Below, piece by piece: positions 7,675 to 14,560 of a stretch of 14,637 nucleotides of DNA; position 1 is the first letter of the stretch, and each line of letters opens with the position of its first letter. The notes under the pieces were generated by a model. That model was not told where the DNA came from. It did not search any database and was given only the letters and a program-made list of their open reading frames with translations. The DNA comes from Pedococcus sp. (GTDB taxonomy: Bacteria > Actinomycetota > Actinomycetes > Actinomycetales > Dermatophilaceae). The position numbers and the translations under genes are program-made. The DNA lies in the NCBI GenBank assembly GCA_025936615.1, contig JAICSZ010000009.1, positions 1 to 14,637 of the forward strand, read 5' to 3'.

Positions 7675-8598
7675 GTGCAACGGCGGACCGAGCGGGTGCC
7701 GGTGGTCGACGGGGAGCTCGTGGTCCACCTCCTCGGTGACGCCCCGCCCGACGCGCCAACGGTGCTCGCCCTGCACAGCATCTCCTCCAACGGGCTGGCC
7801 TGGGTCCCCGTGGCCGAGGCGCTCGCGGGCAGGGTCAGGCTGCTGGCACCGGACCTGCGCGGGCGGGCCGAGAGCGCGCACCTGCGCTCGACCGGGCTGG
7901 CCGACCACGCCCGTGACGCGCTCGCCGTCCTGGACCACTTCGACCTTGCGGCGCCGGTCCTCCTGGGCCACTCCATGGGCGCATTCGCTGCCGCCCTCGC
8001 CACGGCCACCACGCCGCGCCGGGTCAGCGGGCTGGTCCTGGTCGACGGCGGCCTGCCGTTTCCTGCACCGGGCACCTTCGACGTCGACGAGGTGCTGCAC
8101 GGCATCATCGGCCCAGCCATGGACCGGCTCACCATGGTGTTCGCGGACGAGGAGGCCTACCTCGACCACTGGCGCGCCCACCCCTCGCTCGGCCCGCACC
8201 TGGACACGCCCGCGGGCGGCCACCTCGCGGCATACCTCCTGCACGACCTTGCGGGACCGAAGGGCCAGATGCGCTCCACGAGCTCGCTGGAGTGCGTCCG
8301 GGCCGACTGGGCCGACCTGATGAGCGACCCGGCGACGCTCAGTGCCGTGCACGCCCTGCAGTGCCCCGCCCGCCTGCTCTGGGCGGCGCGCGGTCCGCTC
8401 GGCCAGCCGGAGGGCCTGTACACCGCTGCCCGGATCGCGGCGGCACACCTGCCCTCCGACGTCCAGGTCGCCCGGCTCGACACCGACCACTACGGCGCCC
8501 TGCTCGAGCCGCGCGCGGTGCGGACGGTCGCCGACGCGGTGGCGGGGCTCGCGCTCGGTCCAACATCCGGACGCACCATCCACACCAGGGTCAGGTAA
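7675..8598 (+). CDS. Alpha/beta hydrolase, substrate unknown
   Basis: The 307-residue protein has the alpha/beta-hydrolase fold marks in order: LHSISSNG at 34-40 as the oxyanion-hole region, APDLRGRAES at 58-67, the nucleophile elbow GHSMG with Ser100, and LDTDHYGAL near the end with His272 as catalytic base. The acid is not obvious: Asp124 after strand 6 or Glu246 are candidates, because the usual Asp loop reads ARGPLG. Such proteins include esterases, lactonases and haloperoxidase-like enzymes, and I cannot choose among them. No signal peptide is visible. The start is GTG at 7675 with AGGGGG six bases upstream. The peroxiredoxin follows 49 bases after the stop. Confidence 0.85.
   Translation: MQRRTERVPVVDGELVVHLLGDAPPDAPTVLALHSISSNGLAWVPVAEALAGRVRLLAPDLRGRAESAHLRSTGLADHARDALAVLDHFDLAAPVLLGHSMGAFAAALATATTPRRVSGLVLVDGGLPFPAPGTFDVDEVLHGIIGPAMDRLTMVFADEEAYLDHWRAHPSLGPHLDTPAGGHLAAYLLHDLAGPKGQMRSTSSLECVRADWADLMSDPATLSAVHALQCPARLLWAARGPLGQPEGLYTAARIAAAHLPSDVQVARLDTDHYGALLEPRAVRTVADAVAGLALGPTSGRTIHTRVR
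8228..8236 (-). repeat. GGTATGCCG word, copy 3
   Basis: Exact copy on the minus strand within the alpha/beta hydrolase gene, read there as Ala-Ala-Tyr-Leu. Confidence 0.6.
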
Positions 8599-8602
8599 CG
8601 GC

Positions 8603-8623
8603 ATGTTTGGTCTCGGCAAACAT
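8603..8623. promoter_or_regulatory. Perfect 7-7-7 inverted repeat before the peroxiredoxin gene, likely operator
   Basis: ATGTTTG (8603-8609) and CAAACAT (8617-8623) are exact inverse complements separated by 7 bases. The site is AT-rich in a GC-rich region and lies 24 bases before the ATG of the peroxiredoxin. The T-N11-A spacing (for example 8607 to 8619) is that of LysR-type regulator sites, the family of OxyR. It has no T-run and is a poor terminator. Confidence 0.55.
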
Positions 8624-8647
8624 CGCGTTATTGACCGGAGGACCACC

Positions 8648-9283
8648 ATGGCCACGCTGCGACTGGGCGACGACGCCCCCGACTTCACCGCCCAGACCAC
8701 CGAGGGCGAGCTGTCCTTCCACGACTGGAAGGGTGACGCCTGGGCGGTGCTGTTCAGCCACCCCGCCGACTTCACGCCGGTCTGCTCCACCGAGCTCGGC
8801 CGGGTCGCCCAGCTCAAGGACGAGTGGGCCGCACGCAACACCAAGGTGCTGGCCGTGTCGGTCGACGCGCTCGAGGACCACCAGAGCTGGAAGCACGACA
8901 TCGAGGACGTCGCAGGTGTGCCGGTGGACTACCCCATCGTGGCCGACCAGGACCGCCAGGTCGCCGAGCTCTACGACATGATCCACCCCGGCGCCGGTGA
9001 CACCTCCCCCGTGCGCTCGGTCTTCCTCATCGACCCCGCCGGCAAGGTGCGGCTGTCCCTGACCTACCCCAAGAGCGCCGGCCGCAGCTTCGACGAGATC
9101 CTGCGCGCGCTGGACGCCCTCCAGGTCAACGATGCCGGGCCGTTCTCGACCCCGGCCGACTGGCGGGTCGGTGAGCGCATCATCGTCGCGCCCAGCATCT
9201 CCACCGAGGACGCGCAGACGCGGTTCAAGGACGTCGAGGAGGTCAAGCCCTACCTGCGCTACGCGGCCGTCGGCTCCGCGTAG
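8648..9283 (+). CDS. 1-Cys peroxiredoxin (Prx6-like)
   Basis: The 211-residue protein reduces peroxides in the cytosol. The peroxidatic motif PADFTPVC gives Pro39, Thr43 and Cys46, with Arg123 in VRSVFLID completing the active site. Cys46 is the only cysteine, so there is no resolving cysteine in the chain. Length and the C-terminal DWRVGERIIV region (the arm after the thioredoxin fold) fit the Prx6/1-Cys class rather than AhpC or Bcp. The ATG at 8648 follows a strong GGAGG at 8637-8641. The frame is open well upstream, but that part overlaps the preceding hydrolase gene and lacks family similarity. The inverted repeat at 8603-8623 suggests its own regulated promoter. The dienelactone hydrolase start follows its stop by 9 bases. 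Confidence 0.94.
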   Translation: MATLRLGDDAPDFTAQTTEGELSFHDWKGDAWAVLFSHPADFTPVCSTELGRVAQLKDEWAARNTKVLAVSVDALEDHQSWKHDIEDVAGVPVDYPIVADQDRQVAELYDMIHPGAGDTSPVRSVFLIDPAGKVRLSLTYPKSAGRSFDEILRALDALQVNDAGPFSTPADWRVGERIIVAPSISTEDAQTRFKDVEEVKPYLRYAAVGSA

Positions 9284-9286
9284 ATT
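9281..9286 (+). promoter_or_regulatory. Candidate -10 box (TAGATT) formed by the peroxiredoxin stop codon
   Basis: The TAG stop at 9281-9283 continues as TAGATT, a TANNNT match, followed by six bases and the ATG at 9293. No good ribosome-binding site is present, so a leaderless transcript for the next gene is plausible in addition to read-through. The geometry equals that before pafA. Confidence 0.45.
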
Positions 9287-9292
9287 GCGGGC

Positions 9293-10030
9293 ATGACCCG
9301 CGACCCGTCGTCCGCCTCCCCCGACCACACCGTGAGCGTCGAGGTCGACGACGGGGCCATGCCGGCCCAGCTGTTCCTGCCTGCTGCCGGCTCCGGTCCG
9401 GGCGTCGTGCTGTTCCAGGAGATCTTCGGGGTCACCCCCTACATCCAGTCCCGTGCGCGTGACCTCGCAGACCTCGGGTATGCCGTGCTGGCGCCCGAGT
9501 CGTACTGGCGCCAGGGCAGCCCGGTGCTGGCCGAGGGCATGGAGGGGGTGCCGGACGGAGTCGCCGCCTCGGGGCGGCTCGACTGGGACCAGGCCCTCGG
9601 CGACGCGGCCGCGGCCGTCCGCTGCCTGCGGGCGCGAGCCGAGGTGGTCGGCCCGATCGCCCTGATGGGCTTCTGCTTCGGCGGCGGGCTCGCGTGGTGC
9701 ACCACGGCGGCGCTGACCGCGACCGGCGAGGGTCCGGACGCCCTGGTGGCGTACTACGGCTCGCAGGTCCCGGGCAACGTCGACCTCGCCGGCGACGTCA
9801 CCTGTCCCCAGCTGCAGCACTGGGGCAACGCCGACCAGTTCATCCCCGCCGAAGGCATCGCCGCCGTGGAGGCCGCGGTGACCTCGGGCCCGGGCGACGC
9901 GACGTTCTGCCGCTACGACGGGGCAGGGCACGCCTTCGACAACCCGTCACCGAGCTTCCACGACGCCACCGCCTCGCAGGAGGCGTGGGTCACGACCTCA
10001 TCCTGGCTGCGCGAGCACCTGCCGGTCTAG
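9293..10030 (+). CDS. Dienelactone hydrolase family protein
   Basis: The 245-residue protein has the dienelactone hydrolase triad: Cys128 in GFCFGG, Asp181 in GNADQFIP and His213 in GAGHAF, plus Glu43 in FQEIFG, which in the family activates the cysteine. Members open lactones or hydrolyse small esters, and the natural substrate here is unknown. No signal peptide or membrane segment is visible. The ATG at 9293 starts nine bases after the peroxiredoxin stop and probably shares its mRNA, with an extra leaderless promoter possible. The gene meets prcA tail to tail: both stop codons lie in one CTAG at 10027-10030, so there is no space for a terminator between them. Confidence 0.92.
   Translation: MTRDPSSASPDHTVSVEVDDGAMPAQLFLPAAGSGPGVVLFQEIFGVTPYIQSRARDLADLGYAVLAPESYWRQGSPVLAEGMEGVPDGVAASGRLDWDQALGDAAAAVRCLRARAEVVGPIALMGFCFGGGLAWCTTAALTATGEGPDALVAYYGSQVPGNVDLAGDVTCPQLQHWGNADQFIPAEGIAAVEAAVTSGPGDATFCRYDGAGHAFDNPSPSFHDATASQEAWVTTSSWLREHLPV
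9477..9485 (+). repeat. GGTATGCCG word, copy 4
   Basis: Exact copy in the dienelactone hydrolase gene, read as Gly-Tyr-Ala-Val. Confidence 0.6.
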
Positions 10031-10863
10031 GCGGTGGGGTCCTCGCCCTCGGGGCGTTGGGTCTGCGGGTTGGTCGAGTCGTCGCGGCCCTCCGCCTGAC
10101 CGGTGAGGGTGTCGTGGCGGCCAGGAGTGGGGTCGTCGGTGCTCGGGGCGTCGTGGGTGGGGTCGTCGGTGCTCAGCAGGGCGTCGAGCAGCGCGCCGCC
10201 GATGCGCCGGAACGTGCGGCGCGGGCGCTCGCGGTCCAGCACGGCCACCTCGAGCTGGGCGGCGCTGAGCTCACGGGGCGCACCCCCCGACGGGTCCTGG
10301 GCCAGCAGCCCCACTGCCAGGGAGAGCGCGTCGCCGAGCGACATGCCAGGGGTCCAGCGCTCCTTCAGCCCGGCCTCGACCGCCTCGCCAGCGCCTCCCA
10401 TGGCCACGAAGCCGCGCTCGTCGGCCACCGATCCGTCGTAGGTGAGCCGGTAGACCTGGTCCTCCTCGGCGCCCTCACCCACCTCCGCCACGACGATCTC
10501 CACCTCGTAGGGCTTGGACTCCTGGGTGAACACCGTCCCGAGGATCTGGGCGTAGAAGTTGGCCAGGCCACGAGCAGTCACGTCGGTGCGGTCGTAGGAG
10601 TAGCCGCGCAGGTCGGCATACCGGACACCGGCCACCCGCAGGTTCTCGAACTCGTTGTACTTGCCCACGGCCGCGAAGGCGATCCGGTCGTAGATCTCGG
10701 AGACCTTGTGCAGCGCTCGTGACGGGTTCTCCGCGACGAAGACGATCCCCTTGTCGTAGCCGAGCACCACGACCGAGCGGCCGCGCGCGATTCCCTTGCG
10801 CGCGTAATCGGCCCGGTCCTTCATGAGCTGCTCGGGCGAGACGTAGAACGGCATGCTCGTCAT
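10027..10863 (-). CDS. prcA: Proteasome alpha subunit PrcA, with long C-terminal tail
   Basis: PrcA forms the outer gating rings of the 20S core particle that degrades pupylated proteins. The start FYVSPEQ followed by [11 protein letters not shown], and the [24 protein letters not shown] and [10 protein letters not shown] segments are diagnostic. The protein is 278 residues, about 30 longer than the M. tuberculosis subunit (248). The excess is a polar, probably disordered tail with a repeated STDDPT unit. The ATG at 10863 overlaps the prcB stop as ATGA and has GGGAGG six bases upstream, so it is preferred over the in-frame ATG three codons on. Translation is probably coupled to prcB. Its stop codon shares CTAG with the convergent dienelactone hydrolase gene. 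Confidence 0.97.
   Translation of the reverse strand: MTSMPFYVSPEQLMKDRADYARKGIARGRSVVVLGYDKGIVFVAENPSRALHKVSEIYDRIAFAAVGKYNEFENLRVAGVRYADLRGYSYDRTDVTARGLANFYAQILGTVFTQESKPYEVEIVVAEVGEGAEEDQVYRLTYDGSVADERGFVAMGGAGEAVEAGLKERWTPGMSLGDALSLAVGLLAQDPSGGAPRELSAAQLEVAVLDRERPRRTFRRIGGALLDALLSTDDPTHDAPSTDDPTPGRHDTLTGQAEGRDDSTNPQTQRPEGEDPTA
10127..10174 (-). repeat. 18-base direct repeat in the prcA tail
   Basis: An identical 18-base segment occurs at 10127-10144 and 10157-10174, a period of 30 bases (10 codons). It encodes the repeated STDDPT in the C-terminal tail and suggests recent slippage or duplication. Confidence 0.75.
10614..10622 (-). repeat. GGTATGCCG word, copy 5
   Basis: Exact copy on the minus strand, the coding strand of prcA, read as Arg-Tyr-Ala-Asp. 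Confidence 0.6.
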
Positions 10864-11687
10864 CGCGCACCTCCCGGGTTGCCGTTGCGGCCCGCGATGA
10901 CGGCCTCGACCACGGTGCGCAGCTCCTCGTCGGGGACGAACCGCACGCCGGCGTTGCCGACCACGGCCACGGTCGGCCAGATCCGGCGGCCGACGTCCGG
11001 ACCGCCGGTGGCGGAGTCGTCGTCAGCCGCGTCGTAGAGCGCCTCGACGGCCACGGAGACGGCGTCGGCGTCGGACAACCCGGCGCGCCACAGCTTCTTC
11101 AGGGAGCCCCGTGCGAACAACGAGCCGGACCCCACGCTGTGGTGGTCGTGCTCCTCGTAGCAGCCGCCGGTAACGTCGTAGGAGAAGATCCGCCCGGCGT
11201 CGCGGTCGAGGTCGTAGCCGGCGAACAGCGGCACCACGGCCAGACCCTGCATGGCCATGGCGAGGTTGGCCCGGATCATCGAGGCGAGCCGGTTCGCCTT
11301 GCCCTCCAACGAAAGCAGTGTGCCCTCGATCTTCTCGTAGTGCTCGAGCTCGACCTGGAACAGCTTCACCAGCTCGATGGCGATGCCGGCAGTGCCGGCG
11401 ATGCCGACTGCGGAGTACTCGTCGGCCGCGAAGACCTTCTCCATGTCGCGGTTGGCGATGATGTTGCCCATCGTCGCGCGCCGGTCACCGGCCATGACCA
11501 CGCCGCCCTCGAACGTGGCGGTGACGATGGTGGTGCCGTGCGGCGCCTCGAGCGTGCTGCCCGCGGGCAGCGCACGCCGTGAGGGCAGCAGGTGTGGCGC
11601 GTGCGTGCCGACGAACTCGGTGAAGGACGAGGAACCGGTGGACAGGTATGCCGCGGGAAGCCTCCCGGTGTCGGGTCCCGTGGTCAC
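10860..11687 (-). CDS. prcB: Proteasome beta subunit PrcB, catalytic
   Basis: PrcB forms the inner proteolytic rings of the 20S core. The 275-residue precursor carries a 51-residue propeptide ending in HG. Autocleavage would expose Thr52 of TTIVT as nucleophile. Asp68 in GDRRA and Lys84 in DMEKVF sit at mature positions 17 and 33, as needed for catalysis. The [21 protein letters not shown] and [14 protein letters not shown] blocks match the M. tuberculosis subunit. The start is GTG at 11687, overlapping the pup stop as GTGA. The preceding AGAAGGG, inside the last pup codons, can serve as ribosome-binding site. The stop overlaps the prcA start by 4 bases. Confidence 0.97.
   Translation of the reverse strand: MTTGPDTGRLPAAYLSTGSSSFTEFVGTHAPHLLPSRRALPAGSTLEAPHGTTIVTATFEGGVVMAGDRRATMGNIIANRDMEKVFAADEYSAVGIAGTAGIAIELVKLFQVELEHYEKIEGTLLSLEGKANRLASMIRANLAMAMQGLAVVPLFAGYDLDRDAGRIFSYDVTGGCYEEHDHHSVGSGSLFARGSLKKLWRAGLSDADAVSVAVEALYDAADDDSATGGPDVGRRIWPTVAVVGNAGVRFVPDEELRTVVEAVIAGRNGNPGGAR
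11645..11653 (+). repeat. GGTATGCCG word, copy 6
   Basis: Exact copy on the plus strand, antisense to prcB, where the coding strand reads Ala-Ala-Tyr-Leu. Confidence 0.6.
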
Positions 11688-11890
11688 TGGCCGCCCTTCT
11701 GGACGAAGCCGCGGACGAACTCCTCGGCGTTCGACTCCAGGACCCCGTCGATCTCGTCGAGCACGCTGTCGATGTCGGAGTCGAGGTCCTCCTTGCGGGC
11801 GCTCGCCTCCGGCGCGGCCGGCGTGGGCTCTGGCGCCTCGTCGGGCGTGTCGTCCCTGCGCTGTGGCCTGCTGTGCTCCTGGCTCGGCAT
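11684..11890 (-). CDS. pup: Prokaryotic ubiquitin-like protein Pup
   Basis: Pup is the small, mostly disordered tag joined to lysines of proteins bound for the proteasome. The 68 residues fit the family (about 64-72). The N-terminal half is polar and acidic. Residues in [20 protein letters not shown] form the helix that binds the proteasomal ATPase, and the end is [11 protein letters not shown]. The last residue is Gln, so Dop must deamidate it before PafA can use it. The ATG at 11890 is preceded by GGGAGG with an 8-base spacer. A longer frame from a TTG at 11941 adds 17 residues not typical of Pup and is rejected. The stop overlaps the prcB start by 4 bases, and dop ends 63 bases upstream. 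Confidence 0.97.
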   Translation of the reverse strand: MPSQEHSRPQRRDDTPDEAPEPTPAAPEASARKEDLDSDIDSVLDEIDGVLESNAEEFVRGFVQKGGQ

Positions 11891-11939
11891 CTGCGTGACC
11901 TCCCGTTCGACGCTCAGGGCATCTGGCTCTCTGAGCTCC

Positions 11940-11968
11940 AACCTAGTGCGAACCTATCCCGATGCCGA
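11940..11968 (-). promoter_or_regulatory. Candidate promoter for pup-prcB-prcA
   Basis: Read on the minus strand, TCGGCA (plus 11963-11968, 4 of 6 matches to TTGACA) is followed by exactly 17 bases and then TAGGTT (plus 11940-11945, a TANNNT match). A leader of about 45 bases with a strong ribosome-binding site would follow. The -35 lies in the last codons of dop, so pup could be expressed above dop. Confidence 0.45.
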
Positions 11969-13471
11969 GGCCAACTCGCGCAACAGGGTGGCGGCGTCCG
12001 GACTGCGGTCCAGCAGCGGCCCCACGCTGGCCTTGGTCCCCCGCAGCGGCTCGAGCATCGGGACGCGCTGCAGCGAGGTCTGGCCCGGGATGTCGAAGAT
12101 CACCGAGTCCCACGAGGCCGCCGCGATCTGGTCGGGGTACTTGCGCAGGCAGGTGCCGCGGAAGTAGGCGCGCGTGTCGGCCGGCGGTTGGTGGACCGCC
12201 TCGAGGACGGCCGTGTCGTCGACCAGCTCCTCGAACCGGCCGGCCGCCCGGAGCCGGTGGAAGATGCCCTTCTCGGGGCGCACGTCGGACCACTGGATGT
12301 CGACGGCCCGCAGCCGCGGGTCCGACCACTCCATGGCGTCGCGCTGGATGTAGCCCTCGAGAACCTGCTGCTTGGCCACCCAGTCGACCTCGCGGGCGGC
12401 CAGCGACGGCTCGCGCTCGAGCTTGTCGAGCACCACGGCCCACCAGTGCATGACCTCGGCGGTGTCGGCGTCGGGCTCACCCGCGTAGCGCTCGCGCAGG
12501 TAGCGCTCGGCCATCTCGTGGTAGCGCCACAGCACCTGCACCGCGGTGAGCCGCTCGCCGTCGCGCAGCTCGACCGTCTCCTTGAGGGTCGGGTCGTGGC
12601 TGACGGCGTGCAGTGAGGCGACGGGACGCGCGAGGGTCAGGTCGTGGTCGAGCGCGCGGTCCTCGACCATGGCCAGCACGAGCGAGGTCGTGCCCAGCTT
12701 GAGCAGGTTGGCCACGTCGCAGTGGTTCGCGTCGCCGATGATGACGTGCAGCCGGCGGTAGAGGTCCGCCACCGCGTGCGGCTCGTCGCGGGTGTTGATG
12801 ATGGGCCGCTTGAGGGTGGTCTCGAGCCCGACCTCGACCTCGAAGAAGTCGCTGCGCTGGCTGAGCTGGAAGCCCGCTGTCCGCGAGTCCTGGCCGATGC
12901 CGACCCGGCCGGACCCGCACATCACCTGGCGCGCCACGAAGAACGGCACCAGGTGGCGGACGATGTCGGTGAAGGGGGTCTCGCGCCGCATCAGGTAGTT
13001 CTCGTGGGTGCCGTATGAGGCACCCTTGCCATCGGTGTTGTTCTTGTAGAGGTTCACCCCCGGTGGCACCGGGGACAGCCGTCGCACGGACTCCGCCATC
13101 ACCATCTCGCCGGCGCGGTCCCAGGTGAGCGCGGCCCGCGGCGAGGTGACCTCGGGCGAGGAGTACTCCGGGTGGGCGTGGTCGACGTAGAGCCGAGCCC
13201 CGTTGGTCAGCACCACGTTGGCGAGGGTGGGGTCCTCCTCGTCGGTGAGCTGGCTGACGTCGGCGAGGGCGCGGTTCATCTCGAAGCCCCTGGCGTCCCG
13301 CAGCGGGGCCTCGTCCGCATAGTCCCAGGAGGCGTGGGCGGCCCGGATTCCCTGCATGGACGCGTAGGCGTTGACGACCTGGCCGGACAGGACCATCGGG
13401 TTGGCGCTCGGGTCGCCGGGCACCGAGATGCCGTACTCGGTCTCGATGCCCATCACGCGGCGCACGCTCAT
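11954..13471 (-). CDS. dop: Deamidase/depupylase Dop
   Basis: Dop converts the C-terminal Gln of Pup to Glu and also removes Pup from substrates, using bound ATP/ADP as cofactor. The 505 residues match the family (about 500). Visible marks are RRVMGIETEYGIS with Glu10, the Dop loop at about 38-82 (Trp49-Asp50, FEMNRALAD) that PafA lacks, Asp97 in LYVDHAHPEY as nucleophile or base, YKNNTDGKGASYGTHENYL at 142-160 and [12 protein letters not shown] at 222-233. The frame stays open 74 codons further upstream, but that part overlaps the divergent esterase gene and lacks similarity, so ATG 13471 (MSVRR) is used. No ribosome-binding site is seen; TAGGCT lies 7 bases upstream, suggesting a leaderless mRNA. 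pup follows by 63 bases. Confidence 0.97.
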   Translation of the reverse strand: MSVRRVMGIETEYGISVPGDPSANPMVLSGQVVNAYASMQGIRAAHASWDYADEAPLRDARGFEMNRALADVSQLTDEEDPTLANVVLTNGARLYVDHAHPEYSSPEVTSPRAALTWDRAGEMVMAESVRRLSPVPPGVNLYKNNTDGKGASYGTHENYLMRRETPFTDIVRHLVPFFVARQVMCGSGRVGIGQDSRTAGFQLSQRSDFFEVEVGLETTLKRPIINTRDEPHAVADLYRRLHVIIGDANHCDVANLLKLGTTSLVLAMVEDRALDHDLTLARPVASLHAVSHDPTLKETVELRDGERLTAVQVLWRYHEMAERYLRERYAGEPDADTAEVMHWWAVVLDKLEREPSLAAREVDWVAKQQVLEGYIQRDAMEWSDPRLRAVDIQWSDVRPEKGIFHRLRAAGRFEELVDDTAVLEAVHQPPADTRAYFRGTCLRKYPDQIAAASWDSVIFDIPGQTSLQRVPMLEPLRGTKASVGPLLDRSPDAATLLRELASASG

Positions 13472-13478
13472 GCATTGC

Positions 13479-13484
13479 AGCCTA
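13479..13484 (-). promoter_or_regulatory. Candidate -10 box (TAGGCT) for leaderless dop mRNA
   Basis: On the minus strand TAGGCT fits TANNNT and lies 7 bases before the dop ATG, which has no Shine-Dalgarno sequence. I see no clear -35 box. It lies in a 37-base divergent spacer shared with the esterase gene. Confidence 0.5.
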
Positions 13485-13508
13485 TGTGTCGGTGCAAGGA
13501 TGCTGGCC

Positions 13509-14516
13509 ATGCGCCACTCCCCCCGGGCGATGTACCCGCGCACCGCGCTGTTCACCGCGCTGTACGACCGCGTGGTCCGCCCGTCGGACGAGCTCACCAC
13601 CGCACAGCTCCAGCAGGCGCGGGCCCGGGCCTTCCCCGACCGTCCCCCGGTCTCGTGGATCACCGGTGGAGGCGACCGGTCCGTGGGGATCACCTACGGC
13701 ACCGCGCCGGCTCGCGACGGCTACGAGGTACCCCTGCGCATCTACCGGCCGCGCTCGGTCCGCGACACCGACACCGACGTGCCGGTGGTCGTCTTCCTCC
13801 ACGGCGGCGGCTTCGTCCAGGGCAACGTGGTCACGTACGACCCGTTGTGCACCCACGTCGCGTCCCGGGTCAGAGCGGTGGTGGTGAGCGTGGACTACCG
13901 CCTCGCGCCCGAGCACCGGGCACCGACCGCCGCGAACGACTGCGCCGACGCCACCGCGTGGGTGGCCGGCAAGGGAGAGGTCCTGCGGGCGGACACCCGG
14001 CGAATCGCGGTCATGGGCGACAGCGCCGGCGGCAACCTCGCCGCCGTCGTGGCCCAGGTGCTTCGCGAGCGTGGGAGCTCTCCCGTGCGCCACCAAGCCC
14101 TCCTCTACCCGGCCCTCGACCTGACCCTCTCGTCGCACTCCCTGCGCGAGCTCGCTGAGGCGCCGATGCTCACCCTCCGGACCATCACGTGGTGCGCGGA
14201 CCACTACGCGGCCGCTGGAGCCGACCGCGCGGACCCGGCGCTCTCACCCCTGTTCGGCGCCCTTGCCGGGCTTCCCCCTGTGCTCATCCAGACCGCGGAG
14301 CTCGACCCCATGCGTGACGACGGGGTGCGCTACGCCGACGCGCTTCGCGCCGCCGGAGTGCCTGTCCGGCACACCAACTACGCGAGGGTGCCGCACGGCT
14401 TCGCCTCCTTTCCCGGCGCCGTCCCCAGCGGGACGCAGCAGCGTGCCGAGCTCGTCGGCGAGCTGCGCGCACATCTGTGGCCGGGCGACGCACCACCGGG
14501 CGCCGGTGCCGGTTAG
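13509..14516 (+). CDS. HSL-type alpha/beta hydrolase (carboxylesterase/lipase family)
   Basis: The 335-residue protein belongs to the hormone-sensitive-lipase-like esterases: FLHGGGF with the oxyanion HGGG at 98-101, VDYRLAPEH at 128-136, the GDSAGG elbow with Ser172, ELDPMRD with Asp266 and VPHGF with His296. These enzymes hydrolyse short-chain esters, and the physiological substrate is unknown. No clear signal peptide is visible. In-frame ATGs exist at 13500 and 13509. AAGGA at 13496-13500 is 8 bases before 13509, which is therefore preferred. The start is 37 bases from the divergent dop start, so the two promoters must overlap. The next gene begins 44 bases after the stop and may be co-transcribed. 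Confidence 0.88.
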   Translation: MRHSPRAMYPRTALFTALYDRVVRPSDELTTAQLQQARARAFPDRPPVSWITGGGDRSVGITYGTAPARDGYEVPLRIYRPRSVRDTDTDVPVVVFLHGGGFVQGNVVTYDPLCTHVASRVRAVVVSVDYRLAPEHRAPTAANDCADATAWVAGKGEVLRADTRRIAVMGDSAGGNLAAVVAQVLRERGSSPVRHQALLYPALDLTLSSHSLRELAEAPMLTLRTITWCADHYAAAGADRADPALSPLFGALAGLPPVLIQTAELDPMRDDGVRYADALRAAGVPVRHTNYARVPHGFASFPGAVPSGTQQRAELVGELRAHLWPGDAPPGAGAG

Positions 14517-14519
14517 GCT
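14514..14519 (+). promoter_or_regulatory. Candidate -10 box (TAGGCT) formed by the esterase stop codon
   Basis: The TAG stop reads on as TAGGCT, a TANNNT match upstream of the PRPP synthetase gene. Five bases later an in-frame GTG (14525) could start a leaderless form with 12 extra residues. No -35 box is recognisable, so this is weak. Confidence 0.25.
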
Positions 14520-14560
14520 CGGTCGTGGCAGCCCCGGTCCCGTCCTCCCCGAGGAGCGCT

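Noticed and set aside
8342..8647. N-terminal extension of the peroxiredoxin
   Set aside because: The segment overlaps the preceding hydrolase in another phase and passes through the inverted repeat; the ATG at 8648 has a strong GGAGG.
11684..11941. Longer Pup starting at a TTG at 11941
   Set aside because: The 17 extra residues are not typical of Pup, and GGGAGG stands at the right distance from the ATG at 11890.
13472..13693. N-terminal extension of Dop by 74 codons
   Set aside because: It overlaps the divergent esterase gene and has no family similarity; Dop proteins begin with the MSVRR-like segment at 13471.
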